From the NCBI GenBank assembly GCA_944385065.1, contig CALWVX010000093.1:1-6988 (forward strand): a DNA stretch of 6,988 bases. Direction: 5' to 3'. Source of the stretch: an uncultured Oscillospiraceae bacterium (lineage in GTDB: Bacteria; Bacillota; Clostridia; Oscillospirales; Oscillospiraceae). Below the pieces are notes generated by a model, which worked only from the letters and a program-made list of their open reading frames with translations, searched no databases and was not told the origin of the DNA. How positions within the stretch are numbered: position 1 is the first letter of the stretch; each line of letters begins with the position of its first letter. The position numbers were made by a program, and so were the translations under genes. Positions 1-6,319 of the stretch are shown here, piece by piece.

Positions 1-716
1 AGCAGGGCGCCCTTGGGCAGCTTGGCGCCGATCTCGGTGTACTTCTGGGGGTTGTGCAGGATGTCGATGATCTCCTGAAGAGACTCCTTGGCCTCGTCCT
101 GACCGGCCACGTCCCGGAAGGTGACGCCGGTCTTTTTCTCCACATACACCTTGGCGTTGGCCTTGCCCACGCCGCCGATGCCGCCCATGCCGCCCTTTCC
201 GCCGATGCCCCGGAACAGGAACATCATGGCGGCCACCATGATCACGATGGGCAGCAGGGTGGTGATCAGCAGGGAGAGGATATAGGAGGAACTGTCCACC
301 GGGTCGGTGTCGTGCTTAACCCCATTTTCCCGCAGGAACTGGAGCAGCTCATAGTCCTCAACGGGGGGCGGAGTGGTCACATATTCCGCCGGCACATTTT
401 CCTGGGCGGGCATCATCCAGGCAAACATGCCGCTGCCCTGGCTGCTGTTCTCCTCGGTCAGGTAAGAGCGGGCCTCCTCTTCCGCCCCCTCCTTCAGGTG
501 GATGGTGTACTGGCCGCTCTCCAGATTCACCTCGTCCACCAGTCCGGCCTCCACCCATTCATAGAAGGTGGAATAGTCCACCTGAACCTGATTGGAATGG
601 GCGTAGGAGTTGGAGCAGCTGCGAAAGAGCATGGTCAACACCAGCGCCCACAGAATGATACTGATCAGCCCAACTATATTTTTCTTGTTGTTGTTATTTC
701 CCTTGTCCGGTTTCAC
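1..716 (-). CDS. ftsH: ATP-dependent zinc metalloprotease FtsH, N-terminal part (runs off the left edge)
   Basis: FtsH is the membrane-anchored AAA+ protease that extracts and degrades membrane and regulatory proteins. The first 238 residues are visible. There is a short K/N-rich cytosolic start, then TM1 (about 13-33). The ectodomain (about 34-150) opens with the FtsH-like VDYSTFYEWVEAG. TM2 (about 154-168) is followed by a glycine-rich linker (169-187) and the start of the AAA module with TGVTFRDVAGQDEAKESL (196-213). The window ends at PKGALL, just before the expected Walker A loop, so the ATPase core and the HExxH protease site lie outside. The start is a GTG at 716-714, with GGAGG at 731-727 and a 10-base spacer; no ATG in this frame is better placed. 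The ectodomain looks longer than usual, with an extra acidic/Met-rich stretch near residues 76-117. It is divergent from rlmB. Family assignment is firm. Confidence 0.96.
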   Translation of the reverse strand, partial: MKPDKGNNNNKKNIVGLISIILWALVLTMLFRSCSNSYAHSNQVQVDYSTFYEWVEAGLVDEVNLESGQYTIHLKEGAEEEARSYLTEENSSQGSGMFAWMMPAQENVPAEYVTTPPPVEDYELLQFLRENGVKHDTDPVDSSSYILSLLITTLLPIVIMVAAMMFLFRGIGGKGGMGGIGGVGKANAKVYVEKKTGVTFRDVAGQDEAKESLQEIIDILHNPQKYTEIGAKLPKGAL

Positions 717-773
717 CAGGAGTATACCTCCATTTTTTGGCAATTTCCCCTTCTCGGGTCCGCGCTGACTTGT

Positions 774-802
774 ATCATACCACATTCTTTCCTTAAAAAC
801 AA
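774..802 (-). promoter_or_regulatory. Predicted sigma-A promoter of ftsH
   Basis: On the minus strand, a -35 box TTGTTT (802-797) is followed by a 17-base spacer and a -10 box TATGAT (779-774). TG plus one base precedes the -10 box, making it an extended -10. Transcription would start near 767, giving a leader of about 50 bases before the GTG start. I see no CIRCE element and no paired CtsR heptads, so there is no sign of classical heat-shock repressor control. Confidence 0.7.
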
Positions 803-859
803 GAAAAGGCCGTGTAAACTTTCTGTGACAGTTTTCTCCCCGGCCCGACAATTTCCCAC

Positions 860-888
860 TTCCCACCTCCGTCCATCTGTGGTAGAAT
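860..888 (+). promoter_or_regulatory. Predicted sigma-A promoter of rlmB
   Basis: The -35-like box TTCCCA (860-865) lies 17 bases upstream of TAGAAT (883-888). A TGG immediately before the -10 makes it an extended -10, which would compensate for the weak -35. The start would be near 895, leaving a leader of about 125 bases. This promoter and the ftsH promoter point away from each other, with their -35 boxes separated by 57 bases. Confidence 0.6.
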
Positions 889-921
889 AAAGGGCGATTG
901 AATTCTCCCCTTTGACAAAGC

Positions 922-979
922 GCCCCGCGCCGCCGCGCAGGGGCTCCAAGCTCTTCTCCGGCCGAACGGCCCGGAGAAG
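922..979 (+). promoter_or_regulatory. Structured leader of rlmB: two tandem GC-rich hairpins
   Basis: Hairpin 1 is GCCCC-GCGC (922-930) pairing with GCGC-A-GGGGC (935-944) around a four-base loop, with one bulged A. Hairpin 2 is CTTCTCCGG (953-961) pairing with CCGGAGAAG (971-979), a perfect 9-bp stem; an alternative fold pairs GGCC with GGCC inside it around a GAAC loop. Neither is followed by a T-run, so they are not simple intrinsic terminators. No T-box motif (TGGxACCGCG) was found. They lie between the predicted start site and the ribosome binding site. The pairing is seen directly; a regulatory role is an inference. Confidence 0.45.
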
Positions 980-1019
980 CTCTGAATTTCTGATCGGGAA
1001 GACAGGAGGCTGCTGTCCC

Positions 1020-1811
1020 ATGAACAAACGACCCCCTCTGCGCCGCTCCGCCCCTGTGGAGACGGAAAATGACGGCGTGATCGAGGGCCGCAACGCGGTC
1101 ATCGAGGCTCTGCGGGCGGGTACGCCCATTGACAAAATCTACCTGATGAAGGGGGAAGGCGACTCCGCCCTGGGCCACATCGCCTCCACCGCCCGGGAGC
1201 GGGGCATTGTGGTGGTGGACGCCGACCGGCGCAAGCTGGACAACATGAGCCGCACCCACGCCCATCAGGGGGTCATTGCTCTGGCCGCCGTGCGGGAGTA
1301 TGCCAGCGTGGATGACATTCTGAACGCCGCCCGGGAAAAGGGCGAGCCCCCTCTGATCGTGGTATGTGATGAACTCAGCGACCCCCACAACCTGGGTGCG
1401 GTGATCCGCACCGCAGACGCCGCAGGGGCCCACGGGGTCATCATTCCCAAGCGCCGCTCCGCCGGGCTCACCGCCGTGGTGGGCAAGACTTCCGCCGGAG
1501 CGGTGGCCCATGTACCGGTGGCCCGAGTACCCAACCTCCCCGCCCTGCTGAAAGAACTGAAGGAGGCGGGCGTGTGGGTATTCGGCACCGCCGCCGACGG
1601 GACTACCTCCCTGTACCAGGCCGACCTGAAGGGCCCCGCCGCCATCGTCATCGGCAGCGAGGGGACCGGCATGGGCCGGCTGGTGGCGGAGAACTGCGAC
1701 TTTACCGTCTCCATCCCCATGTTCGGCAAAATCAACTCCCTGAACGCCTCTGCCGCCGCCGCCGTCCTGCTCTATGAAGCGGTGCGTCAGCGCACAGGCT
1801 CGCTGGGATAA
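1020..1811 (+). CDS. rlmB: 23S rRNA 2'-O-methyltransferase, RlmB type (SpoU/TrmH family)
   Basis: The 263-residue protein belongs to the SPOUT-fold RNA methyltransferases. RlmB uses S-adenosylmethionine to methylate the ribose of a guanosine in the peptidyl-transferase loop of 23S rRNA (G2251 in E. coli). The N-terminal RNA-binding substrate domain starts with GVIEGRNAVIEAL (19-31). The three SpoU motifs follow: DPHNLGAVIRTA (121-132), with the conserved Asn and Arg; IGSEGTGM (211-218); and IPMFGKINSLNASAAAA (232-248), which binds the cofactor in the trefoil knot. Length is normal. The ATG at 1020 has AGGAGG at 1004-1009 and a 10-base spacer. The frame is open further upstream to a TTG at 912, but that start has no ribosome binding site and its reading would run through the leader hairpins. 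Related tRNA methylases (TrmH-like) are the main alternative; the substrate-domain signature favours RlmB. Confidence 0.92.
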   Translation: MNKRPPLRRSAPVETENDGVIEGRNAVIEALRAGTPIDKIYLMKGEGDSALGHIASTARERGIVVVDADRRKLDNMSRTHAHQGVIALAAVREYASVDDILNAAREKGEPPLIVVCDELSDPHNLGAVIRTADAAGAHGVIIPKRRSAGLTAVVGKTSAGAVAHVPVARVPNLPALLKELKEAGVWVFGTAADGTTSLYQADLKGPAAIVIGSEGTGMGRLVAENCDFTVSIPMFGKINSLNASAAAAVLLYEAVRQRTGSLG

Positions 1812-1822
1812 ATAACTGCGCA

Positions 1823-1840
1823 GGGGGATGTCTCCCTTTT
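1823..1840 (+). terminator. Weak terminator-like hairpin after rlmB
   Basis: A GGGG run (1823-1827) can pair with TCCC (1833-1836), followed directly by TTTT (1837-1840). The stem is only 4-5 bp and includes a possible G-T pair, so at most it would partly end the rlmB transcript. Read-through into the next gene, 66 bases downstream of rlmB, is plausible. Confidence 0.25.
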
Positions 1841-1842
1841 AC

Positions 1843-1858
1843 CATAGACCCATAGACC
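1843..1858 (+). repeat. Perfect tandem octamer, CATAGACC x2
   Basis: Two adjacent exact copies of CATAGACC (1843-1850 and 1851-1858) sit a few bases before the GAGGA ribosome binding site of the next gene. It may be a chance duplication or a small regulatory site; nothing else in the window repeats it. Confidence 0.6.
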
Positions 1859-1877
1859 GTTGAGGATGTCTTTCACC

Positions 1878-4142
1878 ATGCACCACCAGGATCAAGATAA
1901 AAAACTGAATCAGGACGGCCTGGAGCCCAGCAATCCGCCTGTCGGACACACTCCGGGGGAAGAATACTCTCTGGACGATATTCTGGCGGAGTTCGGCGGC
2001 GGGACCGGCCGTCCCCGCGCGGTTCCCACCGACTGGGACCAATCCGGTCCCGACCTCCCCTGGCCCGAAGCGCCCAAACGGCCCCATCCGGAGGGAAAAC
2101 TGGTCGCCTTCCCCGGCACCGTCCCGCCGGAGGAGTCGGAGGATGAGGAAGACGCCGGGGACCCGGACCTCTCCTCTCCCTCCGGAGATGAGCCGGAAGA
2201 GGACCCTGCGGAAGACACCCCGGAAGAAGATGCGGACGAGCCGGAGGCTGAAGAGGACCAGAAGGTTATCGCCTTCCCCGAGGAGGAGAGCGTCCTGTCT
2301 GCTTTTCTCAAGGACATCGGCAAAAAGGCCGACAACTATGCCGACCGCATGTTCGAGGAGGACGAGGCGGTGGACCGGGAAGAGGTCCGCCGCCTGGAAA
2401 AGCTGATCCCCGGCACGGATCAGGAGGAGCCGCCGCCGGAGCAGGAGCCGTTCCGCCTGCGGCTGCCCCGGCGGAAGGAAGTTCCGCCCCCCGACGCATC
2501 GCCCCAAAAGCTGGCTCAGCGCTATGGCAAGGGGCTCAAGGGCATGGCCGTGCGGTGCTGGCTGCTGGTGCTGCTGTTCCTTCTGGCGCTGGTCCAGGCC
2601 CTGGCCCCCATTCTGGGGCCGTTGGTGGGCCTGAGCTGGCTTCCGCCGCTGGACACCGCCTCGGCACAGGCCTGGATCTGCACCGGTCTGCTGGGCGCGG
2701 GTGCCCTGCTCTCCCTTGACGTCATTCTGGTCGGCATCATCCGGGGCTTCCAGCTGAAATTCGGCATGGACACGCTGGCCGCTCTGGCCTGTCTCTTCAC
2801 CCTGGCCGACAGCGTCCAGCTGGCCCTCTCCCCTCAGCCGGAGAACCGCCTGCCTTATGCCCTGGCCTGTCTGGCGGGACTTTATTTTCAGCTGCGGGGG
2901 CGCTATCACAAACAGCTGGCCTCCCGCCTGTCCTGTCGGACCGCCGCCGCCTCCTCCCACCCCTACCGGGTGACGCTGGATGAGGGAAAGTGGAGCGGCC
3001 GGGACACCTTTGTCAAGTGGCAGGGCACCGCCCAGGGCTTCGGCAGCCAGATTCAAGCCGACGACGGAGCCCAGCGGATCTTCCGCCGGTTCTGTCCCCT
3101 GCTGTTCACGGCCGACGTGGTGCTGGCCCTGCTGGCCTCTCTGGGCACGGGAAATCCCCAGCGCCTGCTGTGGACGCTGTCCGCCCTCTTCACCGCCACC
3201 GCCGCCTTCGGGGGCGGCATCGCCTACGGCCGCTCTTTCCACAAGTCGGCCCGCCGTCTGGCCCAGAGCGGAGCCGCTCTGGCCGGCTGGCCGGGGATCG
3301 CCCGGGCTGGCCGCGGAGACCGGGTCCTGATCACCGACACGGACCTGTTCCCTCCCGGACATGTGGAGCTCAACGGATACAAGGTGCTGGGCAGCTTCCC
3401 CGCCGAGCGGGTGGTGGCCTATACCGCCACCCTTATTGTGGACTCGGGCAGCGGTCTGGGACGGCTGTTCCATGACTACCTGCGCTCCATGGGGGGGCTG
3501 CTCCGGCGCGCCGAGCGGCTCACCTGCTATGAGGGCGGACTGTCCGCCAACATCCGGGGAGATCAGGTTCTGGTGGGCTCCGCCGCCTTTATGAATCTGA
3601 TGGAAATCCCCCTGCCCCAGGGGCTGAACGTGAAAAACGCGGTCTTCTGCGCCATCGACGGACAGCTGGCCGGCATCTTTGCCCTGAACTATACCCTCCA
3701 CGACACGGTCTTCCCCGCTGTGGAGGAGCTTCTGCTGGAAAAAGTGGGGCCCGTTCTGGCCACCCGGGATTTCAATCTGATCCCCGCCATGCTCCAGCAG
3801 CGGTTCAAGCTGGCGGCGGACAAAATGGACTTTCCCCCGGTGGAGCGGCGGCGGGAGCTGTCCGACCCGGAACAGCCCCACTCCGACACCCTGACGGCCC
3901 TGCTGTGCCGGGAGGGTCTGCTCCCCTTCGCCGAATCGGTCGCCGCCGCCCGGCGGCTGGGCATCGCTGCCCGGCTGGGCGCGGTCATCTGCTGCGCCGG
4001 CTCCACCCTGGGCCTGATTCTGGCCGCTTATCTCACCTCCATCGGCGCTTACACTTCCCTGTCCACCCTGAGCCTCCTGGTGTATCTGCTCACCTGGCTG
4101 GCCCCGGTCTGGTTCCTGTCCGACTGGTCCCACAGATTTTAA
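1878..4142 (+). CDS. Degenerate P1B-type ATPase-like membrane protein (predicted pseudoenzyme) with acidic N-terminal tail
   Basis: This 754-residue protein has a cytosolic tail (1-224) rich in Glu, Asp and Pro. The tail carries YSLDDILAEF (30-39) and two similar motifs, KLVAFP (74-79) and KVIAFP (129-134). Eight membrane segments follow, near 225-246, 265-288, 297-317, 325-339, 406-422, 430-451, 701-724 and 727-747. The 6 + large loop + 2 layout is that of P1B metal-transport ATPases. Local matches support this: FGMDTLAAL (295-303), VLVGS (564-568) and AIDGQLAGIFAL (592-603). The phosphorylation loop DKTGTLT is replaced by TDTDLFPPG (486-494). No TGE, CPx or GDGxND motif exists, and TGD appears as TRD (629-631). 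ATP-driven transport is therefore unlikely; a scaffold, sensor or partner role is inferred. The frame is intact. The ATG at 1878 has GAGGA with an 11-base spacer; an ATG at 1866 abuts GAGG and is less likely. GNAT follows after 20 bases. I know no gene name. Confidence 0.8.
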   Translation: MHHQDQDKKLNQDGLEPSNPPVGHTPGEEYSLDDILAEFGGGTGRPRAVPTDWDQSGPDLPWPEAPKRPHPEGKLVAFPGTVPPEESEDEEDAGDPDLSSPSGDEPEEDPAEDTPEEDADEPEAEEDQKVIAFPEEESVLSAFLKDIGKKADNYADRMFEEDEAVDREEVRRLEKLIPGTDQEEPPPEQEPFRLRLPRRKEVPPPDASPQKLAQRYGKGLKGMAVRCWLLVLLFLLALVQALAPILGPLVGLSWLPPLDTASAQAWICTGLLGAGALLSLDVILVGIIRGFQLKFGMDTLAALACLFTLADSVQLALSPQPENRLPYALACLAGLYFQLRGRYHKQLASRLSCRTAAASSHPYRVTLDEGKWSGRDTFVKWQGTAQGFGSQIQADDGAQRIFRRFCPLLFTADVVLALLASLGTGNPQRLLWTLSALFTATAAFGGGIAYGRSFHKSARRLAQSGAALAGWPGIARAGRGDRVLITDTDLFPPGHVELNGYKVLGSFPAERVVAYTATLIVDSGSGLGRLFHDYLRSMGGLLRRAERLTCYEGGLSANIRGDQVLVGSAAFMNLMEIPLPQGLNVKNAVFCAIDGQLAGIFALNYTLHDTVFPAVEELLLEKVGPVLATRDFNLIPAMLQQRFKLAADKMDFPPVERRRELSDPEQPHSDTLTALLCREGLLPFAESVAAARRLGIAARLGAVICCAGSTLGLILAAYLTSIGAYTSLSTLSLLVYLLTWLAPVWFLSDWSHRF

Positions 4143-4162
4143 CTGCATGAAGGAGTATGGCT

Positions 4163-4684
4163 ATGATTCGCCCATCTGTATCCGCCGACCTGTCCGCCAT
4201 CGCGGACATCTATGAGGAGATTCTCACCCAGGAGGAGCGCCGCCCCGCCTCCTACACCAACTGGATGCGGGGCAAGTACCCCACTCTGGACACCGCCCGG
4301 CGCGCCCTGGAGGAGGGCACCCTGTGGACGGCGGAAGAGGATGGCGCGATCTATGGCGCTGTTATTCTCAACGGCGTCCAGCTGCCTGAATATGACGCGA
4401 TCCCCTGGCAGTTTCCGGCGGATCCGGGGCAGGTGGCCGTGATCCACACCCTGGTCATCTCCCCCCGGTGGGCCGGCCGGGGCAAGGCCCGGGAATTCGT
4501 CTCCTTCTGCGAGGAGGAGGCCCGCCGCCAGGGCAAGACGGTCATGCGGCTGGACACCTACGAGGGCAACGACCCCGCCAACGCCATGTACCCCAGACTG
4601 GGCTACCGCCTGGCCGGGGCCACGCAGTTTTTCTTCCAGGGCTTCATCCACGAGGTGCTCAACTGCTACGAAAAGCAGCTGTAA
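4163..4684 (+). CDS. GNAT-family N-acetyltransferase
   Basis: The 173-residue protein has the Gcn5-related acetyltransferase fold, which moves an acetyl group from acetyl-CoA to an amine. It begins with the characteristic MIRPSVSADLSAIADIY. Strand beta-4 with motif A is VAVIHTLVISPRWAGRGKA (91-109), where RWAGRG (102-107) fits the R/Q-x-x-G-x-G/A pyrophosphate-binding loop. The later NDPANAMYPRLGYRL (136-150) is the usual GNAT C-terminal segment (N..A...Y..LGF-like). The ATG at 4163 is chosen because AAGGAG (4150-4155) lies 7 bases upstream; an ATG at 4157 is only one base from that site. It lies 20 bases after the membrane protein gene and 44 before the amidase, so one operon is likely. The substrate cannot be told; an amino acid, peptide or small amine is possible. 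Confidence 0.9.
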   Translation: MIRPSVSADLSAIADIYEEILTQEERRPASYTNWMRGKYPTLDTARRALEEGTLWTAEEDGAIYGAVILNGVQLPEYDAIPWQFPADPGQVAVIHTLVISPRWAGRGKAREFVSFCEEEARRQGKTVMRLDTYEGNDPANAMYPRLGYRLAGATQFFFQGFIHEVLNCYEKQL

Positions 4685-4728
4685 CCGTTTGGGCCCGGCA
4701 TGAGGATCATCTGGAAAGGAGCTTCGCC

Positions 4729-5958
4729 ATGGACTGTGTCCCCTCAATTGACGGCGCCTGGATTCAGCGCCGCCTGGAAGAGCTGGCCCATATCTCGGCC
4801 CTGACCGACCGGCTCTGGCGTCCCAGCTACACTCCCCAGGAGGAACAGGCCCGCTGCCTGCTGGAATCCTGGTTTGTTCAGGCCGGATTGTCCCCCCGTC
4901 GGGATGCGGCCGGCAACCTCTACGGCCGGACCGGCGGCACAGGAAGGGTCACTCTGGTCGGCTCCCACATGGACACGGTGAAGGGCGCGGGCGCCTATGA
5001 CGGAACGGCGGGCATCCTGTGCGGTCTGGCCGCCCTGCAGGCCCTTCTGGCGCAATACGGCCCGCCCCACACCCCCGTGGAGCTGGTGTCCATGGTGGAG
5101 GAAGAGGGCAGCCGCTTTTCCGACGCCTCTTTCTGGGGCAGCCGGTCCATCCTGGGGCAGGCGGACCCGGCGCTGCTCTCCTGTCGGGACGAGGAGGGCA
5201 TAACCCTTGCCCGGGCCATGACCGATGCCGGCTACTCCCCCTCCCGCCTGCCTGAGGCCCGGCGGGATGACCTGGCCCGCTATTTCGAGGTTCACATCGA
5301 ACAGGGCCCCATTCTGGAGCACCGGGGCGTGCAGCTGGGCATTGTGGACACCATCACCGGCCTGGGGACGCTGGAAGCCGAGATCACCGGCCGCGCCGAT
5401 CACGCCGGCACCACTCCCATGGACCTGCGTTTGGACGCCCTCCAGGGGGCGGCCCGCCTGATCCTGCAGCTGCCTGATCTGGCCCGCTCCTTCCGAAACG
5501 CCACCGTCACCGCCGGCTCTTTCCAGGTGTTCCCCGGCTCGGCCAACGTGGTCCCCGGCCGGGTATCCATTCTGGTGGACTACCGCGCCCCGGACCCCCG
5601 CGATCTGGAGCAGCTGGGCAGAAAAATCCGGCAGGCCGCTCACAGCCTGGAGACTGAGGGCTTCGGCGTGGTCACCCAGCCGCGCATGTCCGTTCCGCCC
5701 GCCCGGCTGGACAAGGCTCTGGGGCATCTTCTGGAGCAGTGTGCCCAGGAGCTGGGCTGCTCCTCCATGCACATGATCAGCGGCGCCGGACACGACTGTC
5801 AGCTTTTTGCCGGTCAAGTTCCCTCTGCGCTGCTCTTCCTCCCCTGCCGGGGCGGCCGGAGCCACTGCCCGGAGGAATACGCCGCCCCCGAGGATCTGGC
5901 CCGGGCCGCCCGGGTTTTGGCTGCCGCCCTCTACCGCCTGGCCTGGCAGCACCCCTGA
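4729..5958 (+). CDS. M20-type Zn-dependent amidase, hydantoinase/carbamoylase family (AllC/HyuC-like)
   Basis: The 409-residue protein belongs to the bimetal amidohydrolases that cleave N-carbamoyl or ureido groups: N-carbamoyl-L-amino acid hydrolase, allantoate amidohydrolase and beta-ureidopropionase. Metal-site motifs are all present: GSHMDTV (78-84, His80 and Asp82), AYDGTAG (89-95, Asp91), VEEEGSRF (123-130), FEVHIEQGPILE (186-197, His189) and GRSHCPEE (376-383, His379). The dimerisation/lid domain shows GRADHAGTTPMDL (221-233), and SGAGHD (351-356) comes from the C-terminal catalytic half. Length is normal. The ATG at 4729 has AAGGAG (4716-4721) with a 7-base spacer; the frame is open upstream into the GNAT gene but that part is not coding. 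No hydantoinase, allantoinase or transporter gene is adjacent, so the substrate is undecided. It is probably cotranscribed with the GNAT gene. Confidence 0.92.
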   Translation: MDCVPSIDGAWIQRRLEELAHISALTDRLWRPSYTPQEEQARCLLESWFVQAGLSPRRDAAGNLYGRTGGTGRVTLVGSHMDTVKGAGAYDGTAGILCGLAALQALLAQYGPPHTPVELVSMVEEEGSRFSDASFWGSRSILGQADPALLSCRDEEGITLARAMTDAGYSPSRLPEARRDDLARYFEVHIEQGPILEHRGVQLGIVDTITGLGTLEAEITGRADHAGTTPMDLRLDALQGAARLILQLPDLARSFRNATVTAGSFQVFPGSANVVPGRVSILVDYRAPDPRDLEQLGRKIRQAAHSLETEGFGVVTQPRMSVPPARLDKALGHLLEQCAQELGCSSMHMISGAGHDCQLFAGQVPSALLFLPCRGGRSHCPEEYAAPEDLARAARVLAAALYRLAWQHP

Positions 5959-5975
5959 AACCGCATCACTGCAGA

Positions 5976-6007
5976 AAGCCGGCGCGCCGAAACAGGCGCG
6001 CCGGCTT
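5976..6007. terminator. Strong hairpin between convergent genes, likely bidirectional terminator
   Basis: A perfect 13-bp stem (5976-5988 with 5995-6007) of almost pure GC encloses the six-base loop GAAACA. It begins 17 bases after the amidase stop and ends 5 bases from the stop of the minus-strand DUF1294 gene. The T-tails are short on both strands (TTCCTGATT on plus, TTTCTG on minus), so termination rests mostly on the stem. Each arm contains GGCGCGCC. Confidence 0.75.
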
Positions 6008-6012
6008 CCTGA

Positions 6013-6297
6013 TTATGACAGGCGGAAGGCCAAAAACAACAATCCCGCCAGCTGAAGAATCAGCAGCAGGAGAAACCCCCATCTGAAATACCAGTGTTTT
6101 GTCTTGTGACGGAATATCCGCATTCCCAGCAGCCCACCCAGGGCGCCGCCCAGGACGGGAAACAGGAACAGGGCTTTTTCCGAGATGCGCCAGCCTCCCC
6201 GGCGGGCCCTGCCCTTGTCCGCCCCCATCATGCCGAACGCCGCCAGATTCACCGCCAGCAGGTACAGCCCCAGCATCTGCCACAGCGCTTTGCCCAT
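6013..6297 (-). CDS. DUF1294 family small membrane protein
   Basis: This 94-residue protein matches the DUF1294 pattern: three hydrophobic segments (about 8-25, 41-58 and 72-91), a basic DKGRARRGGWRISE loop (27-40) and a Gly-rich GGALGGLLGMRIFRHKT stretch (50-66). The family is widespread in bacteria, sometimes fused to a cold-shock domain, and has no established function; no such fusion exists here. The ATG at 6297-6295 has AAGGAGG (6312-6306) with an 8-base spacer, which fixes the start. It is monocistronic in this window, convergent with the amidase gene and divergent from ppdK. Confidence 0.9.
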   Translation of the reverse strand: MGKALWQMLGLYLLAVNLAAFGMMGADKGRARRGGWRISEKALFLFPVLGGALGGLLGMRIFRHKTKHWYFRWGFLLLLILQLAGLLFLAFRLS

Positions 6298-6319
6298 CTC
6301 TTCCGCCTCCTTTTTCCCC

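Larger units (their letters stand above)
717..1019. other. ftsH-rlmB divergent intergenic region (303 bases)
   Basis: It contains the ftsH ribosome binding site (727-731), two divergent promoters (774-802 minus, 860-888 plus), the rlmB leader hairpins (922-979) and the rlmB ribosome binding site (1004-1009). The stretch between the two -35 boxes (803-859) includes an odd palindrome CTGTGACAG (823-831); I see no recognised operator there. No small gene is supported. Confidence 0.7.

Noticed and set aside
823..831. CTGTGACAG palindrome between the divergent promoters as an operator
   Set aside because: The arms are only four bases and it occurs once; too short to support on its own.
54..890. 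Plus-strand open frame across the ftsH region
   Set aside because: It reads a His/Gly-rich low-complexity sequence opposite a clear FtsH coding sequence and runs through the intergenic promoters.
912..940. TTGACA at 912-917 as a -35 box
   Set aside because: The sequence 16-18 bases downstream is GC-rich with no -10-like hexamer.
912..1019. 36-codon N-terminal extension of RlmB from TTG 912
   Set aside because: No ribosome binding site precedes it, the segment is the hairpin leader, and the ATG at 1020 has AGGAGG at good spacing.
717..1019. CIRCE or CtsR operator controlling ftsH
   Set aside because: No TTAGCACTC inverted repeat is present, and only one isolated TGTCAAA-like heptad is found (minus strand near 910-920), not a tandem pair.
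1878..4142. Calling the membrane protein a functional heavy-metal or copper-exporting ATPase
   Set aside because: The topology fits, but the phosphorylated Asp loop, TGE, CPx and GDGxND are all missing, so the active-pump label would mislead.
1839..4148. Very long open frame on the minus strand, antisense to the P-type-like gene (769 codons)
   Set aside because: Its translation is Gln/Gly/Pro-rich with no recognisable domain or membrane pattern. It arises because the C/G-ending codons of the plus-strand gene leave few stops on the opposite strand.
4744..5952. Long minus-strand open frame antisense to the amidase gene (402 codons)
   Set aside because: Same codon-bias shadow; the plus strand encodes a full set of M20 amidase motifs with a good ribosome binding site.
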